A stretch of DNA of 58,573 nucleotides from Alphaproteobacteria bacterium (GTDB lineage: Bacteria > Pseudomonadota > Alphaproteobacteria > Sphingomonadales > Sphingomonadaceae): positions 1 through 58,573 of the forward strand of contig JAUIIG010000013.1 in the NCBI GenBank assembly GCA_030431875.1, read 5' to 3'. The notes beneath the pieces were generated by a model. That model did no database searches and had not been told where the DNA came from. It saw only the letters and a list, made by a program, of their open reading frames with translations. A program made the position numbers and the translations under genes. The first letter of the stretch is position 1. Each line of letters opens with the position of its first letter. This document shows positions 16,507-24,633 of the stretch, piece after piece.

Positions 16507-17370
16507 CTACCAACCCCCCGAGGCGCCACCGCCTCCAGACATGCCGCCGCCGAAGCCGCCGAAACCGCCACCACCGCCGCCGGAAAAACCGCCTCCGCCG
16601 CCCCAGCTGCTGCCTCCGGAAGAGGCGCCGCGGGCAATGGCCTTGCCGGCCTCCCAAAGGATGATGTCGCCGATCACGCCGCCGGCGCCACCGCGACGAT
16701 AGCGGCGCTTACTGCCGCCGGCGAACATCGGCAGGATGAAGAAGAAGAACAGGAAACCGATCCAGATGATCGTTCCGATGGGGAAACCGCCGGAACTGCG
16801 CTTGTTAGCGGCAGCCGCCTGCGCCGCTTCCTCGATCGCGATCGCATCTTCGGGAGAATTGGCGAGGTGCGCGATGATGGCGTCAACACCGGCGGTGACG
16901 CCGCCATCGAAGTCGCCGTTGCGGAAGCGGGGACGGATCGTATCGTTGATGACGCGTCCGGCCATGATGCCGCCGAAATAAGGATGGAGGCCGTAGCCGA
17001 TCTCAATCCGCATCTCGCGGTCGTCACGTGCGACCAGCAACAACAGGCCCATGTCGCGCTGCTCACCGCCGATGCCCCATTCGCTGAACAGGGCGGTGGC
17101 ATAGGATTCGATGGTCGCTCCGCCGAGGTTGGGAACGGTGGCGACGATGATCGCCCGCCCGGTATCGCGGTTGTAATCCCGTAGTCGCGCATCCAGGGCC
17201 GCCTCTGTCGCGGGCGAGAGCATATCCGCTGTATCGGCAATCGGCCCGTCTGGGCGCGCCGGGAAGTCGTAGTCCTGCGCAGTCGCGGGCACCGCCAGCG
17301 CTGACAGCAGGGCCGCCAGCGCCAGCAGGAAGACGCGTATCGGGTGTGTCACCGGGTCCGCCAACCTCAA
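16507..17370 (-). CDS. TPM-domain protein with Gly-rich tail (YgcG family)
   Basis: A 287-residue protein with a signal peptide (ending ATAQ), a TPM domain (about 40-165, with IADTADMLSP, WGIGGEQRDMGLLLLVA and IEIGYGLHPYFGG), one membrane helix (IGTIIWIGFLFFFFILPMF) and a Gly/Ser-rich C-terminus ending GASGGW. The tail is typical of this family. It overlaps lemA upstream by 4 nt and is followed 1 nt later by a second TPM protein, so the three are cotranscribed and probably act together at the membrane. Confidence 0.85.
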   Translation of the reverse strand: MRLADPVTHPIRVFLLALAALLSALAVPATAQDYDFPARPDGPIADTADMLSPATEAALDARLRDYNRDTGRAIIVATVPNLGGATIESYATALFSEWGIGGEQRDMGLLLLVARDDREMRIEIGYGLHPYFGGIMAGRVINDTIRPRFRNGDFDGGVTAGVDAIIAHLANSPEDAIAIEEAAQAAAANKRSSGGFPIGTIIWIGFLFFFFILPMFAGGSKRRYRRGGAGGVIGDIILWEAGKAIARGASSGGSSWGGGGGFSGGGGGGFGGFGGGMSGGGGASGGW

Positions 17371-17975
17371 CCGTTGCCGGTGATGTTGTTGAACTCGACT
17401 TCAGGGTTTTCCGTCGCGCCTTCGGAGGCTTCGAAGTATTCGAGCGGCTCCGAACCGTGGATCACGTTCGCGCCGATGGACGACGGGAAGGTGCGGATCT
17501 CGGTATTATAGTCGCGCGCGAGGTCGTTGTAGCGCTGGGTCTCGGTGAAGATCATGTTGTTGGACTGTTCGATCTCCACCATCAGGTCGCCATAGCGGGC
17601 CTGGCTGGTGATTTCGGGATAGTTTTCCACCACCGTGCGCAGTTGGCCGAGCGCTTGCGTCAGCTGGTTCTGTGCCTGGTTGAAGCGCTGGAATTCTTCC
17701 GGATCGGACAGGTCATCCGTGGTGATGTTGATCGATGTTGCACGGGCGCGGGCGTCGATCACACCCTGCAGGATGTTCTGCTCAGAGATCGAGGCGGCCT
17801 CCACCACGGCGACGAGGTTGGGGATCACGTCCGAACGACGCTGCAGCGCGGCCTCGACGGTACCCCATTGTGCCTTCGCGGCCTCTTCCTTGGTAGGCAC
17901 CGAGTTGATGCCGCAAGCAGCGAGCGCGAGGCTGCCGAACACCACGGTGAACAGCATGGCGATACGTTTGATCAT
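17367..17975 (-). CDS. lemA: LemA family protein
   Basis: A 202-residue LemA protein. The start sits behind GGAGGAAATC; a much longer upstream frame runs through the divergent mscL region and is a shadow. The N-terminus is a membrane helix with a possible lipobox (LAAC), followed by a long coiled-coil-like helical body containing RRSDVIPNLV and ending with YFEA. The role is unknown. It heads the operon with two TPM proteins and is divergent from mscL. Confidence 0.9.
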   Translation of the reverse strand: MIKRIAMLFTVVFGSLALAACGINSVPTKEEAAKAQWGTVEAALQRRSDVIPNLVAVVEAASISEQNILQGVIDARARATSINITTDDLSDPEEFQRFNQAQNQLTQALGQLRTVVENYPEITSQARYGDLMVEIEQSNNMIFTETQRYNDLARDYNTEIRTFPSSIGANVIHGSEPLEYFEASEGATENPEVEFNNITGNG

Positions 17976-18126
17976 GGCGTGATTTCCTCCGAGAGCCCCA
18001 TAGGTGTGTTGCCTATATGGCACGCCTGCCCCCGGTTTCAAGATCGGCGCCAAGGACTTGTGCCGATTTCCAAGCTTTGGCAGAGCGATTTTGCAAACTG
18101 TCAACCATAAGGGAGGGGACCCCCGT

Positions 18127-18555
18127 ATGCTTTCCGATTTCAAGGCTTTCATTGCCAAGGGCAACGTGATGGAGCTGGCCGTCGCGGTGATCATCGCCGG
18201 TGCATTCGGCACCATCGTGGCGTCGATGACCAGCGACCTGATCATGCCGCTGGTTGGTGCCGTGTTCGGCGATGTCGACTTCAGCGCCAAGTACATCGTG
18301 CTAAGCGGCGAAGTCGAACCTGGCATGACGCTGGAAGCGGCGCGCGAAGCCGGCGCCAACGTGCTGGCATGGGGCGCCTTCGTCTCCACCGTGATCAACT
18401 TCCTGATCCTGGCCTTCGTGATCTTCCTCTTGGTGCGCTACGCCAAGAAGGTGCAGGAACGCTTCGAGAAGGAAGAAGAAGCAGCGGCAGAAGAACCGGC
18501 CGGTCCGACCGAGATCGAGCTGCTCACGGAAATCCGCGACGCGCTGAAGAAGTAG
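18127..18555 (+). CDS. mscL: Large-conductance mechanosensitive channel MscL
   Basis: A 142-residue MscL that opens under membrane tension to release solutes in hypo-osmotic shock. The start chosen follows GGGAGGGG and gives the canonical opening FKAFIAKGNVMELAVAVIIAG. There are two membrane helices (about 15-45 and 78-103) around a periplasmic loop, then an acidic C-terminal helical bundle. The length is normal for the family. Confidence 0.95.
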   Translation: MLSDFKAFIAKGNVMELAVAVIIAGAFGTIVASMTSDLIMPLVGAVFGDVDFSAKYIVLSGEVEPGMTLEAAREAGANVLAWGAFVSTVINFLILAFVIFLLVRYAKKVQERFEKEEEAAAEEPAGPTEIELLTEIRDALKK

Positions 18556-18564
18556 GAGGCGCGC

Positions 18565-18798
18565 TTGGCCACTCGATCTGATCTAAAGCTTTGGGTGTTT
18601 GAGGCTCTGGAGCAAATGGGCCCATCACTTGTTCCCGACATCGCCAAGCATATTTGGGATCACCATGAAGCTGAACTTCGCGCTTCAGGCGATCTCTTTT
18701 ATACTTGGCAATACGCGATGCGTTGGGAGGGCCAAAGGCTTCAGAAAGAGGGCAAGCTCACCAAGAAGGCGAAGGGGCGTCGTTGGGCGCTAACCTGA
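18565..18798 (+). CDS. Small conserved protein, winged-helix-like
   Basis: A 77-residue protein starting with TTG, 5 nt after AGGAGG and 9 nt after the mscL stop. The pattern of helices and a basic C-terminus (KLTKKAKGRRWAL) resembles a small winged-helix fold, but I do not recognise the family. Codon use is less GC-rich than the neighbours (roughly half GC by eye), which hints at recent transfer or relaxed selection. It sits directly upstream of the tmRNA gene. No operator or integrase is visible. Confidence 0.6.
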   Translation: MATRSDLKLWVFEALEQMGPSLVPDIAKHIWDHHEAELRASGDLFYTWQYAMRWEGQRLQKEGKLTKKAKGRRWALT

Positions 18799-18842
18799 CG
18801 GAAGACATTACCTCTTCTCCATACACTTCACATTAAGCGGGC

Positions 18843-19190
18843 GGGGCCTATATAGGTCCTGCCCGTTTCGGCGGGATATGGCGATAAATTGCGCCGTGTA
18901 ATAGGTACAGCGGACCCGGGGGCAGTACCCGGCGGCTCCACCACAACGTGCTGTTATCGCAGCACTTTATGACGGGGCCGAGCCAGGATCGACGTGTGCT
19001 GAAAGACGGTGTTTTTGCTCGGGCTGAGTACCCCGTAAAACTGTTCAAAACACACAAGTGCCAACGATAACGAAGCACTCGCTCTCGCTGCGTAATCTGA
19101 CGTCCTAACGGACTGATCTTACAAAGCCTAAGCGCGGTTGGACCCACCGGGCAACAGAAGCGGATTCCGGGGCCCCGGGGAGAGGCTAGC
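18843..19190 (+). ncRNA. ssrA: Permuted two-piece tmRNA (ssrA), tag ANDNEALALAA
   Basis: Transfer-messenger RNA that rescues stalled ribosomes and tags the nascent chain for proteolysis. The gene is circularly permuted, as in alphaproteobacteria. The acceptor piece comes first, with T-arm stem CCGGG/CCCGG (18916-18932, loop GGCAGTA), acceptor strand CGGCTCC (18933-18939) and encoded ACCA (18940-18943). A 30-nt spacer holds the hairpin GTGCTG/CAGCAC. The coding piece begins GGGGCCG (18974-18980), which pairs with CGGCTCC and keeps the conserved G-U wobble. The tag runs GCC to TAA (19060-19095). Outer ends are approximate. The T-loop lacks the usual TTC. Confidence 0.94.
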
Positions 19191-19204
19191 AACAGAATCT
19201 CCCC
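19177..19204. terminator. Hairpin at the 3' end of ssrA
   Basis: GGGGAGA (19177-19183) pairs with TCTCCCC (19198-19204), just after the 12-bp palindrome CCGGGGCCCCGG (19167-19178). There is no T-run on the plus strand, so this may be a tmRNA processing structure rather than a true terminator. It also lies just beyond the stop of the minus-strand membrane protein. Confidence 0.4.
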
Positions 19205-19210
19205 ACCCTC

Positions 19211-19447
19211 TCATTCACTGTGACGATGCACGAAGCGCATGAAGCCGATTGCGAGAACAAAGGCGATCACCCACCCGATGTAAGAGGGGACTTTGCTGGA
19301 GACGGCATTGCTCACGAAGTTACCTAGGAAGCCGATACTGAGGATAACGAGGATCGCCCCGATCACGCAGCCAGCGCCTTCGAGCGTGACCGGCATGTAG
19401 TGAAACCCCCAAGTCCGCTCGAACAACTTGTGCCGACGCTTGCTCAA
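19211..19447 (-). CDS. Small two-helix membrane protein of unknown function
   Basis: A 78-residue protein if started at TTG, where TTGA overlaps the stop of the upstream small gene and GGAGAA lies 4 nt before. An internal ATG 17 codons in would give only the membrane part. Two hydrophobic helices (GAGCVIGAILVILSIGFLG and YIGWVIAFVLAIGFM) flank a short loop, and the tail ends with basic/His residues. I do not recognise the family. It is coupled to the next entry and may form a complex with it. Confidence 0.55.
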   Translation of the reverse strand: MSKRRHKLFERTWGFHYMPVTLEGAGCVIGAILVILSIGFLGNFVSNAVSSKVPSYIGWVIAFVLAIGFMRFVHRHSE

Positions 19448-19695
19448 AGCTTCTCCGGGATCGCCTTCAGCGCTTCCTTCTCGGCCTTTTCGTACTTCAG
19501 GCAGTCGAGGATCTTCGCGCCGGCAAGGAACACTGCCCCGCTGCAAGCGGCCATCAGCAGGTAACCGCCCCAGCCGGGGAAGCGGTCAAGGTAGTGGTGG
19601 CCGCGATCCATCGCGCCCAGGGCGAGGGCATAGATGATCAGGTACGCTTCCCAGCGTGTCTTGATCACGAACAGTCGTTTGACCTTCTGAAGCAT
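19444..19695 (-). CDS. Small membrane protein of unknown function
   Basis: An 83-residue protein with a basic N-terminus (KVKRLFVIKTRWEAY), two hydrophobic segments (LIIYALALGAMDRG and YLLMAACSGAVFLAG) and a Lys/Glu-rich cytoplasmic tail. The WEAY...ALGAMDRG opening looks conserved in sphingomonads, from memory, but no role is known. It is the first of a two-gene unit, with about 107 nt of upstream DNA separating it from astB and no recognisable promoter. Confidence 0.6.
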   Translation of the reverse strand: MLQKVKRLFVIKTRWEAYLIIYALALGAMDRGHHYLDRFPGWGGYLLMAACSGAVFLAGAKILDCLKYEKAEKEALKAIPEKL

Positions 19696-19802
19696 CCCTG
19701 GCCTTTCTTAACACTTGCAGCAGCAATTGCCGTGCCAACGGCGGAATTGCGCCATTTCCATGGTTAAGAGTCAAGCGATTGTAAGTCAGGCCGACAGGGT
19801 GG

Positions 19803-21053
19803 TCAGGCGAGTTCGGTGATCCCGAGTGCCTCGAGCAAGGCCGCACGCGCCTTACGCACCTGCGCAGCTAGCGCTTGATCACCGATCTGCGCCGTATCGA
19901 TGCTTTCAGGCCAGTGCATGGCGACGACGTCCTCCAGCAGGCTGGCCTTGGCATCGTCGAGCATGAAGCGCGGATCGACCGTTGCCGGATCGGCCACGAC
20001 GCGCAGACGCAGGCAGGCGGGGCCACCGCCATTGGCCATCGACTGGCGCACATCGACCACGTCGACATGGCGGATCGGGCCATTGCCCGCGAGCATGTCC
20101 TGTAGCCACGACCACACCGGCGCGCTCTCGCGGCATTCCTCCGGCACCACCAGCGTCATTTCGCCCGAGGGCGGTGTAAGCAGCTGGGCGTTGAACAGGT
20201 AGGACGAGATTGCGTCGGACAGCGAAACGCGGCCTGCTGGCACTTCCACCACTTGCACACCAGGACAGCGCGTTTGGATCGCCGCATAGGTGCCCTCCGG
20301 ATCGGCAAAGGCGAGTTCGTGGGTGAACAGCACCTGTTCGTTCGCCACGGCCACGACGTCGTTGTGGAAGGCTCCGGCGGCAATGGCATCGGGGTTCTGC
20401 TCGACAAAGAGCACGCGGTCCGGATCGAGCCCGTGCTTGCGCGCGACGATGCGGCTGGCCTCCATGTGCTGGCGCGCCGGGAATGGGCCGCCAAATTTGC
20501 CGTAGACGAATACCTCCAGCCCCGGCTCGCCGTGGCCCGGAGCAAACCGCATGTGGTTGGCCGCGCCCTCGTCTCCGAAGCAGGGCGGCACCGGATCGTG
20601 CACCGCAAAGTGCGCGCTATCGGCAAAGGCCAGCCGCAACTGCGCCAGTGTATCGGGCCATTCATGGCTGCGATGCGACATGGTGACGAGGTTGGCGACG
20701 GTCAGGTGGCACTTGCCGTCCGCCGTATCGGGCGCGGGGCTGACCGTGGCGGCATTGGCGGTCCACATCGAGCTGGCCGACCATGCGCCTGCTACCAGAG
20801 CGGGATCGGTGCTTTCGTCTGCTGCCAGGGCTTTAAGCCAGGCAGAGTCTGGACGCGGCAAGGGCAGGAAGAATCCCTGCGCCAGCCCGCGCGCCATGTT
20901 GCGGCGCATCTTGGCAATGCCCTGCAAGGCCGCCGCGCGCGGATAGCTGGTAGCACCGGCGTTCTTCGTCGCAGCGAGGTTGCCAAGGCTGAGCCCGGCA
21001 TAGTTGTGGCTGGGGCCGACGATCCCGTCGAAGTTGATTTCGCACAGGGTCAC
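19803..21053 (-). CDS. astB: N-succinylarginine dihydrolase
   Basis: A 416-residue enzyme that converts N2-succinylarginine to N2-succinylornithine, CO2 and ammonia in the arginine succinyltransferase pathway. Family blocks are INFDGIVGPSHNYAGLS at the N-terminus, the catalytic His in GAFHNDVVAVAN and the nucleophilic Cys in NGGGPACLRLRVV. It overlaps astA by 4 nt, is third in an operon with an M20 peptidase and astA, and acts in the cytoplasm. The astC and astD steps are not in this window. Confidence 0.95.
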   Translation of the reverse strand: MTLCEINFDGIVGPSHNYAGLSLGNLAATKNAGATSYPRAAALQGIAKMRRNMARGLAQGFFLPLPRPDSAWLKALAADESTDPALVAGAWSASSMWTANAATVSPAPDTADGKCHLTVANLVTMSHRSHEWPDTLAQLRLAFADSAHFAVHDPVPPCFGDEGAANHMRFAPGHGEPGLEVFVYGKFGGPFPARQHMEASRIVARKHGLDPDRVLFVEQNPDAIAAGAFHNDVVAVANEQVLFTHELAFADPEGTYAAIQTRCPGVQVVEVPAGRVSLSDAISSYLFNAQLLTPPSGEMTLVVPEECRESAPVWSWLQDMLAGNGPIRHVDVVDVRQSMANGGGPACLRLRVVADPATVDPRFMLDDAKASLLEDVVAMHWPESIDTAQIGDQALAAQVRKARAALLEALGITELA

Positions 21054-22063
21054 CGGGCGACGCTCCAGACCATGTCGCCCTTGCCGACCTTGAGCAACTC
21101 GGCCGCCTGCGCATCGATCGCCACGCCGCCATCGCGGAACTCGCGCGCGCCATAGCAGCAGCGGAAGTCCTTCAGTCGGCCAGCCGCAATCAGCGCCTTT
21201 TCGCCCTTCTCGAGCTCGTCATCCACGACTTCGCCGTGATGGGCCTCGGCAATGCTCTTCACCTTGTCGGTGCTCGCCAGCATGGTCGGTCCGCCGTCGA
21301 AAATGTCGACATAGCCCTGGTAGGAGAACCCCTCGTTCTCCAGCATGCGCATGGCCGCACGGCCGCTGGGGTGGGGCAGCCCGATTACCTTCTTCGCGGC
21401 TTCGTCGAGCATGGCGATATAGACCGGGTGCTTGGGCATCAGGTCGGCGATGAACTGGTTGCCATTGATGGCGTTGAATTCGTCGGCCTGCTGGAAGCTC
21501 ATGCCGAAGAACTTGCCGCCGATGGCATCCCAGAACGGCGATCCGCCGCGTTCGTCGATAATGCCGCGCAATTCGGCCAGCACGCGGTCGCCAAAGCGTT
21601 CGCGGTGGGCAGCCATGAACAGGTAGCGGCTGCGTGCCAGCAGCATGCCGAGGCCGCCCGCACGTTCCCCCGGGTGGAGGAACAGGCCGCCCACTTCGCT
21701 GGTGCCGCCAAGGTCGTTGCACAGGCTCAGCAGCTCGGCAGTAACGGTGCGATCCAGTTCCTTGGAATACTGGGTCAGCGTGCCGATCCGGTAGGAATAG
21801 AACGGATATTGATGCCCCACGGCGCTGAACAGTTGGCAGGTGCCGCGCACGTCATGGGTCTGGGTATTCTCCAGCACGAGCACGAAGGTCTCGCCCACGA
21901 TCTCGTCACCCTCCCGTTCGAACGCGGCCTGCGAACCTTCCAGCTTGGCCGTCAGGGAATTGCGATCGGGCGGCAGGTTGGTGAAGCCGCCACCGGTCAG
22001 CTTGGCCATTTCGTAGAGGTGCTGCAGGTCGTCCGTCGAGGCAGGGCGGATCACGAAAGTCAA
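21050..22063 (-). CDS. astA: Arginine N-succinyltransferase
   Basis: A 337-residue GNAT-like acyltransferase that moves succinyl from succinyl-CoA to arginine, the first step of arginine catabolism. It opens with FVIRPASTDDLQHLYEMAK and has the family segments TNLPPDRNSL, GTSEVGGLFLHP and DIFDGGPTM. It is coupled at both ends (4-nt overlaps) to the M20 peptidase and astB genes. The single-subunit length is normal. Confidence 0.95.
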   Translation of the reverse strand: MTFVIRPASTDDLQHLYEMAKLTGGGFTNLPPDRNSLTAKLEGSQAAFEREGDEIVGETFVLVLENTQTHDVRGTCQLFSAVGHQYPFYSYRIGTLTQYSKELDRTVTAELLSLCNDLGGTSEVGGLFLHPGERAGGLGMLLARSRYLFMAAHRERFGDRVLAELRGIIDERGGSPFWDAIGGKFFGMSFQQADEFNAINGNQFIADLMPKHPVYIAMLDEAAKKVIGLPHPSGRAAMRMLENEGFSYQGYVDIFDGGPTMLASTDKVKSIAEAHHGEVVDDELEKGEKALIAAGRLKDFRCCYGAREFRDGGVAIDAQAAELLKVGKGDMVWSVAR

Positions 22064-23271
22064 AGGGCATCTCCGGTGGCGAGGCGGTGGAGGACGAGGG
22101 CGGACAGTTGCGCGCGCTCGGTCAGCGAGGAGGCGAACATGAATTCGTCGGGCGAATGGATCATGCCGCCACGCACGCCCATGGTGTCGACCACGGGCAC
22201 GTGATTGGCAGCGATGTTGTTGCCGTCGCAGACCCCGCCTGTGCTCTGCCAGCCTATCGTCTGGCCCAGTTCAGCCCCTGTTGCACGTACGAGGTCGAAC
22301 AGCTTCTGCGCTTTGGCGTCGACAGGCTTGGGTGGCCGCGAAATGCCGCCGTGGAGCGAAATCCGTAGGTCATGTTCGGCAGCAAGAGTCGTGATCAGGA
22401 CATTGAGGTTGCGCGTGAATTCTTCCGCAGCCTCGGTGGTCTTGGGGCGGATGTTGAACCGCAGGACGGCATGGTCTGGCACCACGTTGTTTGCCGCCCC
22501 GCCTTCGATCTTGGCAGGGTTCACCGCCATGTCGGCATGTTGCATGGCCTTCAGCCTCACGGCGCAATCCGCCGCCGCGACCACGGCATTGCGTCCGTCC
22601 TGCGGATTGCGGCCGGCGTGGGCGCTCTTGCCGGAAAAGGTGAGCGTGTAGTTGCCGCTGCCGCCGCGCGCATGGGCCAGCGTGCCATCGGGCAAGGCAC
22701 TGGGTTCGTAGGTGAGGGCGGCAAACTTGCCCCGTGCCAGTTCGTCGATCAGCGCCGCGGAGGAAAGCGAGCCGGTCTCTTCGTCCGAGTTGATCATGAC
22801 ATCGTAGCCGATGCGGCTGGTGGACTCGCTCGTCTCCAGCGCCATCAAAGCCTCCGCTATCACTGCGATGCCGCCCTTCATGTCGGCGGTGCCGGGGCCG
22901 TTGAGCGTGTCGTCATCGAGCCATTGCAGGTCCTGGAACGGATGGTCGGCCGGGAAGACCGTGTCCATGTGCCCGGTCAGCAGGAAGCGACGTTCGGCCT
23001 GCGGTCGTACGGAGAGGACGAGGTGGCGACCATGCGGCTTTTCTACCTCGCGGCCATCGGCGTCCACTACGGTGACAGGAGCCGGATCGCGCAGCGAAAC
23101 CTCGCCCGGCAGTACCGAGAAAGCTTCTGCCAACCGGTCTGCCACTTGCGCCAGCCCATCAAGGTTGCCGGTGCCCGAATTGATCGCCGCCCAGTCCTGC
23201 GTACGGCGCAGCATGCGTGACTGGTCGATATGGCCGGCCAACGTTGCTTCTGTTGCTGAAAGTAGTTTCAT
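22060..23271 (-). CDS. M20 family metallopeptidase in the ast operon
   Basis: A 403-residue di-zinc amidohydrolase. The start chosen follows AAGGCGG; 12 extra upstream codons are basic and unlikely. Metal and catalytic motifs are LLTGHMDTVFPAD, GPGTADMKGG and the general-base NSDEETGS, then a dimerisation domain and a C-terminal His region. M20 enzymes deacylate N-acyl amino acids (ArgE, DapE, carboxypeptidase G2). As first gene of the operon with astA and astB, it may do the desuccinylation that AstE does elsewhere. That is inferred only from position. Confidence 0.85.
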   Translation of the reverse strand: MKLLSATEATLAGHIDQSRMLRRTQDWAAINSGTGNLDGLAQVADRLAEAFSVLPGEVSLRDPAPVTVVDADGREVEKPHGRHLVLSVRPQAERRFLLTGHMDTVFPADHPFQDLQWLDDDTLNGPGTADMKGGIAVIAEALMALETSESTSRIGYDVMINSDEETGSLSSAALIDELARGKFAALTYEPSALPDGTLAHARGGSGNYTLTFSGKSAHAGRNPQDGRNAVVAAADCAVRLKAMQHADMAVNPAKIEGGAANNVVPDHAVLRFNIRPKTTEAAEEFTRNLNVLITTLAAEHDLRISLHGGISRPPKPVDAKAQKLFDLVRATGAELGQTIGWQSTGGVCDGNNIAANHVPVVDTMGVRGGMIHSPDEFMFASSLTERAQLSALVLHRLATGDAL

Positions 23272-23381
23272 TGCAAACCGCCTTACGCGCCGCATCGGCA
23301 GTGTCAAACCCGCGACCCGTAGGCTTTACCCTACGATAAGGGATTCCCGCTAGGCGTGCGGGATTAACCCGAGAGGCCACA

Positions 23382-23804
23382 GTGAACGCAGTCGCCCAGA
23401 GTTCCCGCCGTGAACAGCGTGCCAATGTCATCCTGACAGCGGCCGTGGTGGATTCGCGCGGGTCGCGTCAGGCGCGGATCTCGGACCTCTCGCCGCGCGG
23501 TTTGCTAGGCAACATGGACAGCCCCCCTCAGCGCGGCGAGTTTATCGACATCCGCTTTCCCGCTGGCGAGGTGGCTGGCCAGGTGCGGTGGGTCAACGGG
23601 CGGCAGTTCGGTGTCCGCTTGCGCGAACGGATTGACGTCGACTCCATTGTCTCGCACCGCCGCAAGAAACGCGCCGCAGCCAAGCCGCTGGACACGGGCG
23701 AAGACGAGGAAATGTCGCTGAAGGGCACACTGATCGCCTACAGCGTGTTGGGCGTGACGGCGCTTTCGACCGCTTACCTGATCGTCACCTACATCATTCT
23801 CTGA
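23382..23804 (+). CDS. PilZ domain protein with C-terminal membrane helix
   Basis: A 140-residue protein with a GTG start behind GAGAGG. The PilZ domain (about 8-95) has both c-di-GMP binding signatures: RREQR, an RxxxR motif, and DLSPRG, a D-x-S-x-x-G motif. A charged linker leads to one membrane helix ([21 protein letters not shown]), so it is tail-anchored. It probably senses cyclic di-GMP at the membrane; the partner is unknown. It is divergent from the ast operon and its stop overlaps rsmA by 11 nt on the other strand. Confidence 0.88.
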   Translation: MNAVAQSSRREQRANVILTAAVVDSRGSRQARISDLSPRGLLGNMDSPPQRGEFIDIRFPAGEVAGQVRWVNGRQFGVRLRERIDVDSIVSHRRKKRAAAKPLDTGEDEEMSLKGTLIAYSVLGVTALSTAYLIVTYIIL

Positions 23805-24633
23805 CGCGGCTTCGGGCGACACCCATTGTGCGGGCTACGGCTACGAAGTCTTCCACGGTCAACGTCTCGGCGCGGCGCGTAGGGTCGATCCCGCACGCTT
23901 CGAGTGCATCGAGCGCGCCGGGCAATCCCTTCAGGCTCTGGCGCAGCATCTTGCGGCGCTGTCCGAAGGCTGCTTCGGTTAGCTTTTCCAGCGTCGCGGC
24001 CTGTACCCCTTCCGGCGCCTCGCGTGGGACGAGATGGACCATGGCGCTCATCACCTTGGGCGGCGGGGTGAAGGCGCTGCGGTGCACCTTCATCGCCAGC
24101 TTCGCCTCCGCCCGCCACTGCGCCAGCACGGCGAGGCGGCCATAGGCGCTGGTACCCGGCTTGGCGACGATGCGCTGGGCAACCTCCTGCTGGAACATCA
24201 GCGTCAGGCTGGTCCATGCCGGCGGCCACTCCTCGCCTCCCAACCAGCGCGTGAACAGCAGGGTGCCGATGTTGTAGGGCAGGTTGGCGGCGACCGCGAA
24301 GGGTTCTCCCATCAGCTCGGCATGGTCGATGGCGAGCGCATCTTCTTCGACAACACGCAGTTGGCCGGGGAAGGCCTCCTGCAATTCGGCGAGGGCGGGG
24401 ATGCAGCGGCTGTCGCGTTCGATGGCGGTGACGCGTGCGCCTGCTCGCAGCAAGGCACGAGTCAGGCCGCCGGGGCCGGGGCCGATCTCCAGCACGGCCT
24501 TGCCGGACAGGTCACCCGGAATTGCGGCGATCCGGCTGAGCAATTGTTCGTCGAACAGGAAGTTCTGACCGAGCGCCTTGCTGGCCGAAAGGCCATGCGC
24601 CGCAATGACCTCGCGAAGTGGTGGAAGTGTCAC
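23794..24633 (-). CDS. rsmA: 16S rRNA dimethyladenosine transferase
   Basis: A 279-residue SAM-dependent methyltransferase (KsgA) that dimethylates the two adjacent adenines near the 3' end of 16S rRNA in late 30S assembly. Motifs are ALGQNFLFD, the SAM loop [14 protein letters not shown] and the catalytic NLPYNIG, with a C-terminal helical domain. It overlaps pdxA by 4 nt, in the order lptD-surA-pdxA-rsmA known from many proteobacteria. Confidence 0.96.
   Translation of the reverse strand: MTLPPLREVIAAHGLSASKALGQNFLFDEQLLSRIAAIPGDLSGKAVLEIGPGPGGLTRALLRAGARVTAIERDSRCIPALAELQEAFPGQLRVVEEDALAIDHAELMGEPFAVAANLPYNIGTLLFTRWLGGEEWPPAWTSLTLMFQQEVAQRIVAKPGTSAYGRLAVLAQWRAEAKLAMKVHRSAFTPPPKVMSAMVHLVPREAPEGVQAATLEKLTEAAFGQRRKMLRQSLKGLPGALDALEACGIDPTRRAETLTVEDFVAVARTMGVARSRVRE

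Noticed and set aside
15825-16637. Longer start for the second TPM protein
   Set aside because: The extra 44 codons lie inside the Gly-rich tail of the neighbour in another frame and add only Ala-rich sequence.
18565-19210. Genomic island or attachment site at ssrA
   Set aside because: No integrase, no direct repeat of the tmRNA end and no run of foreign genes follow.
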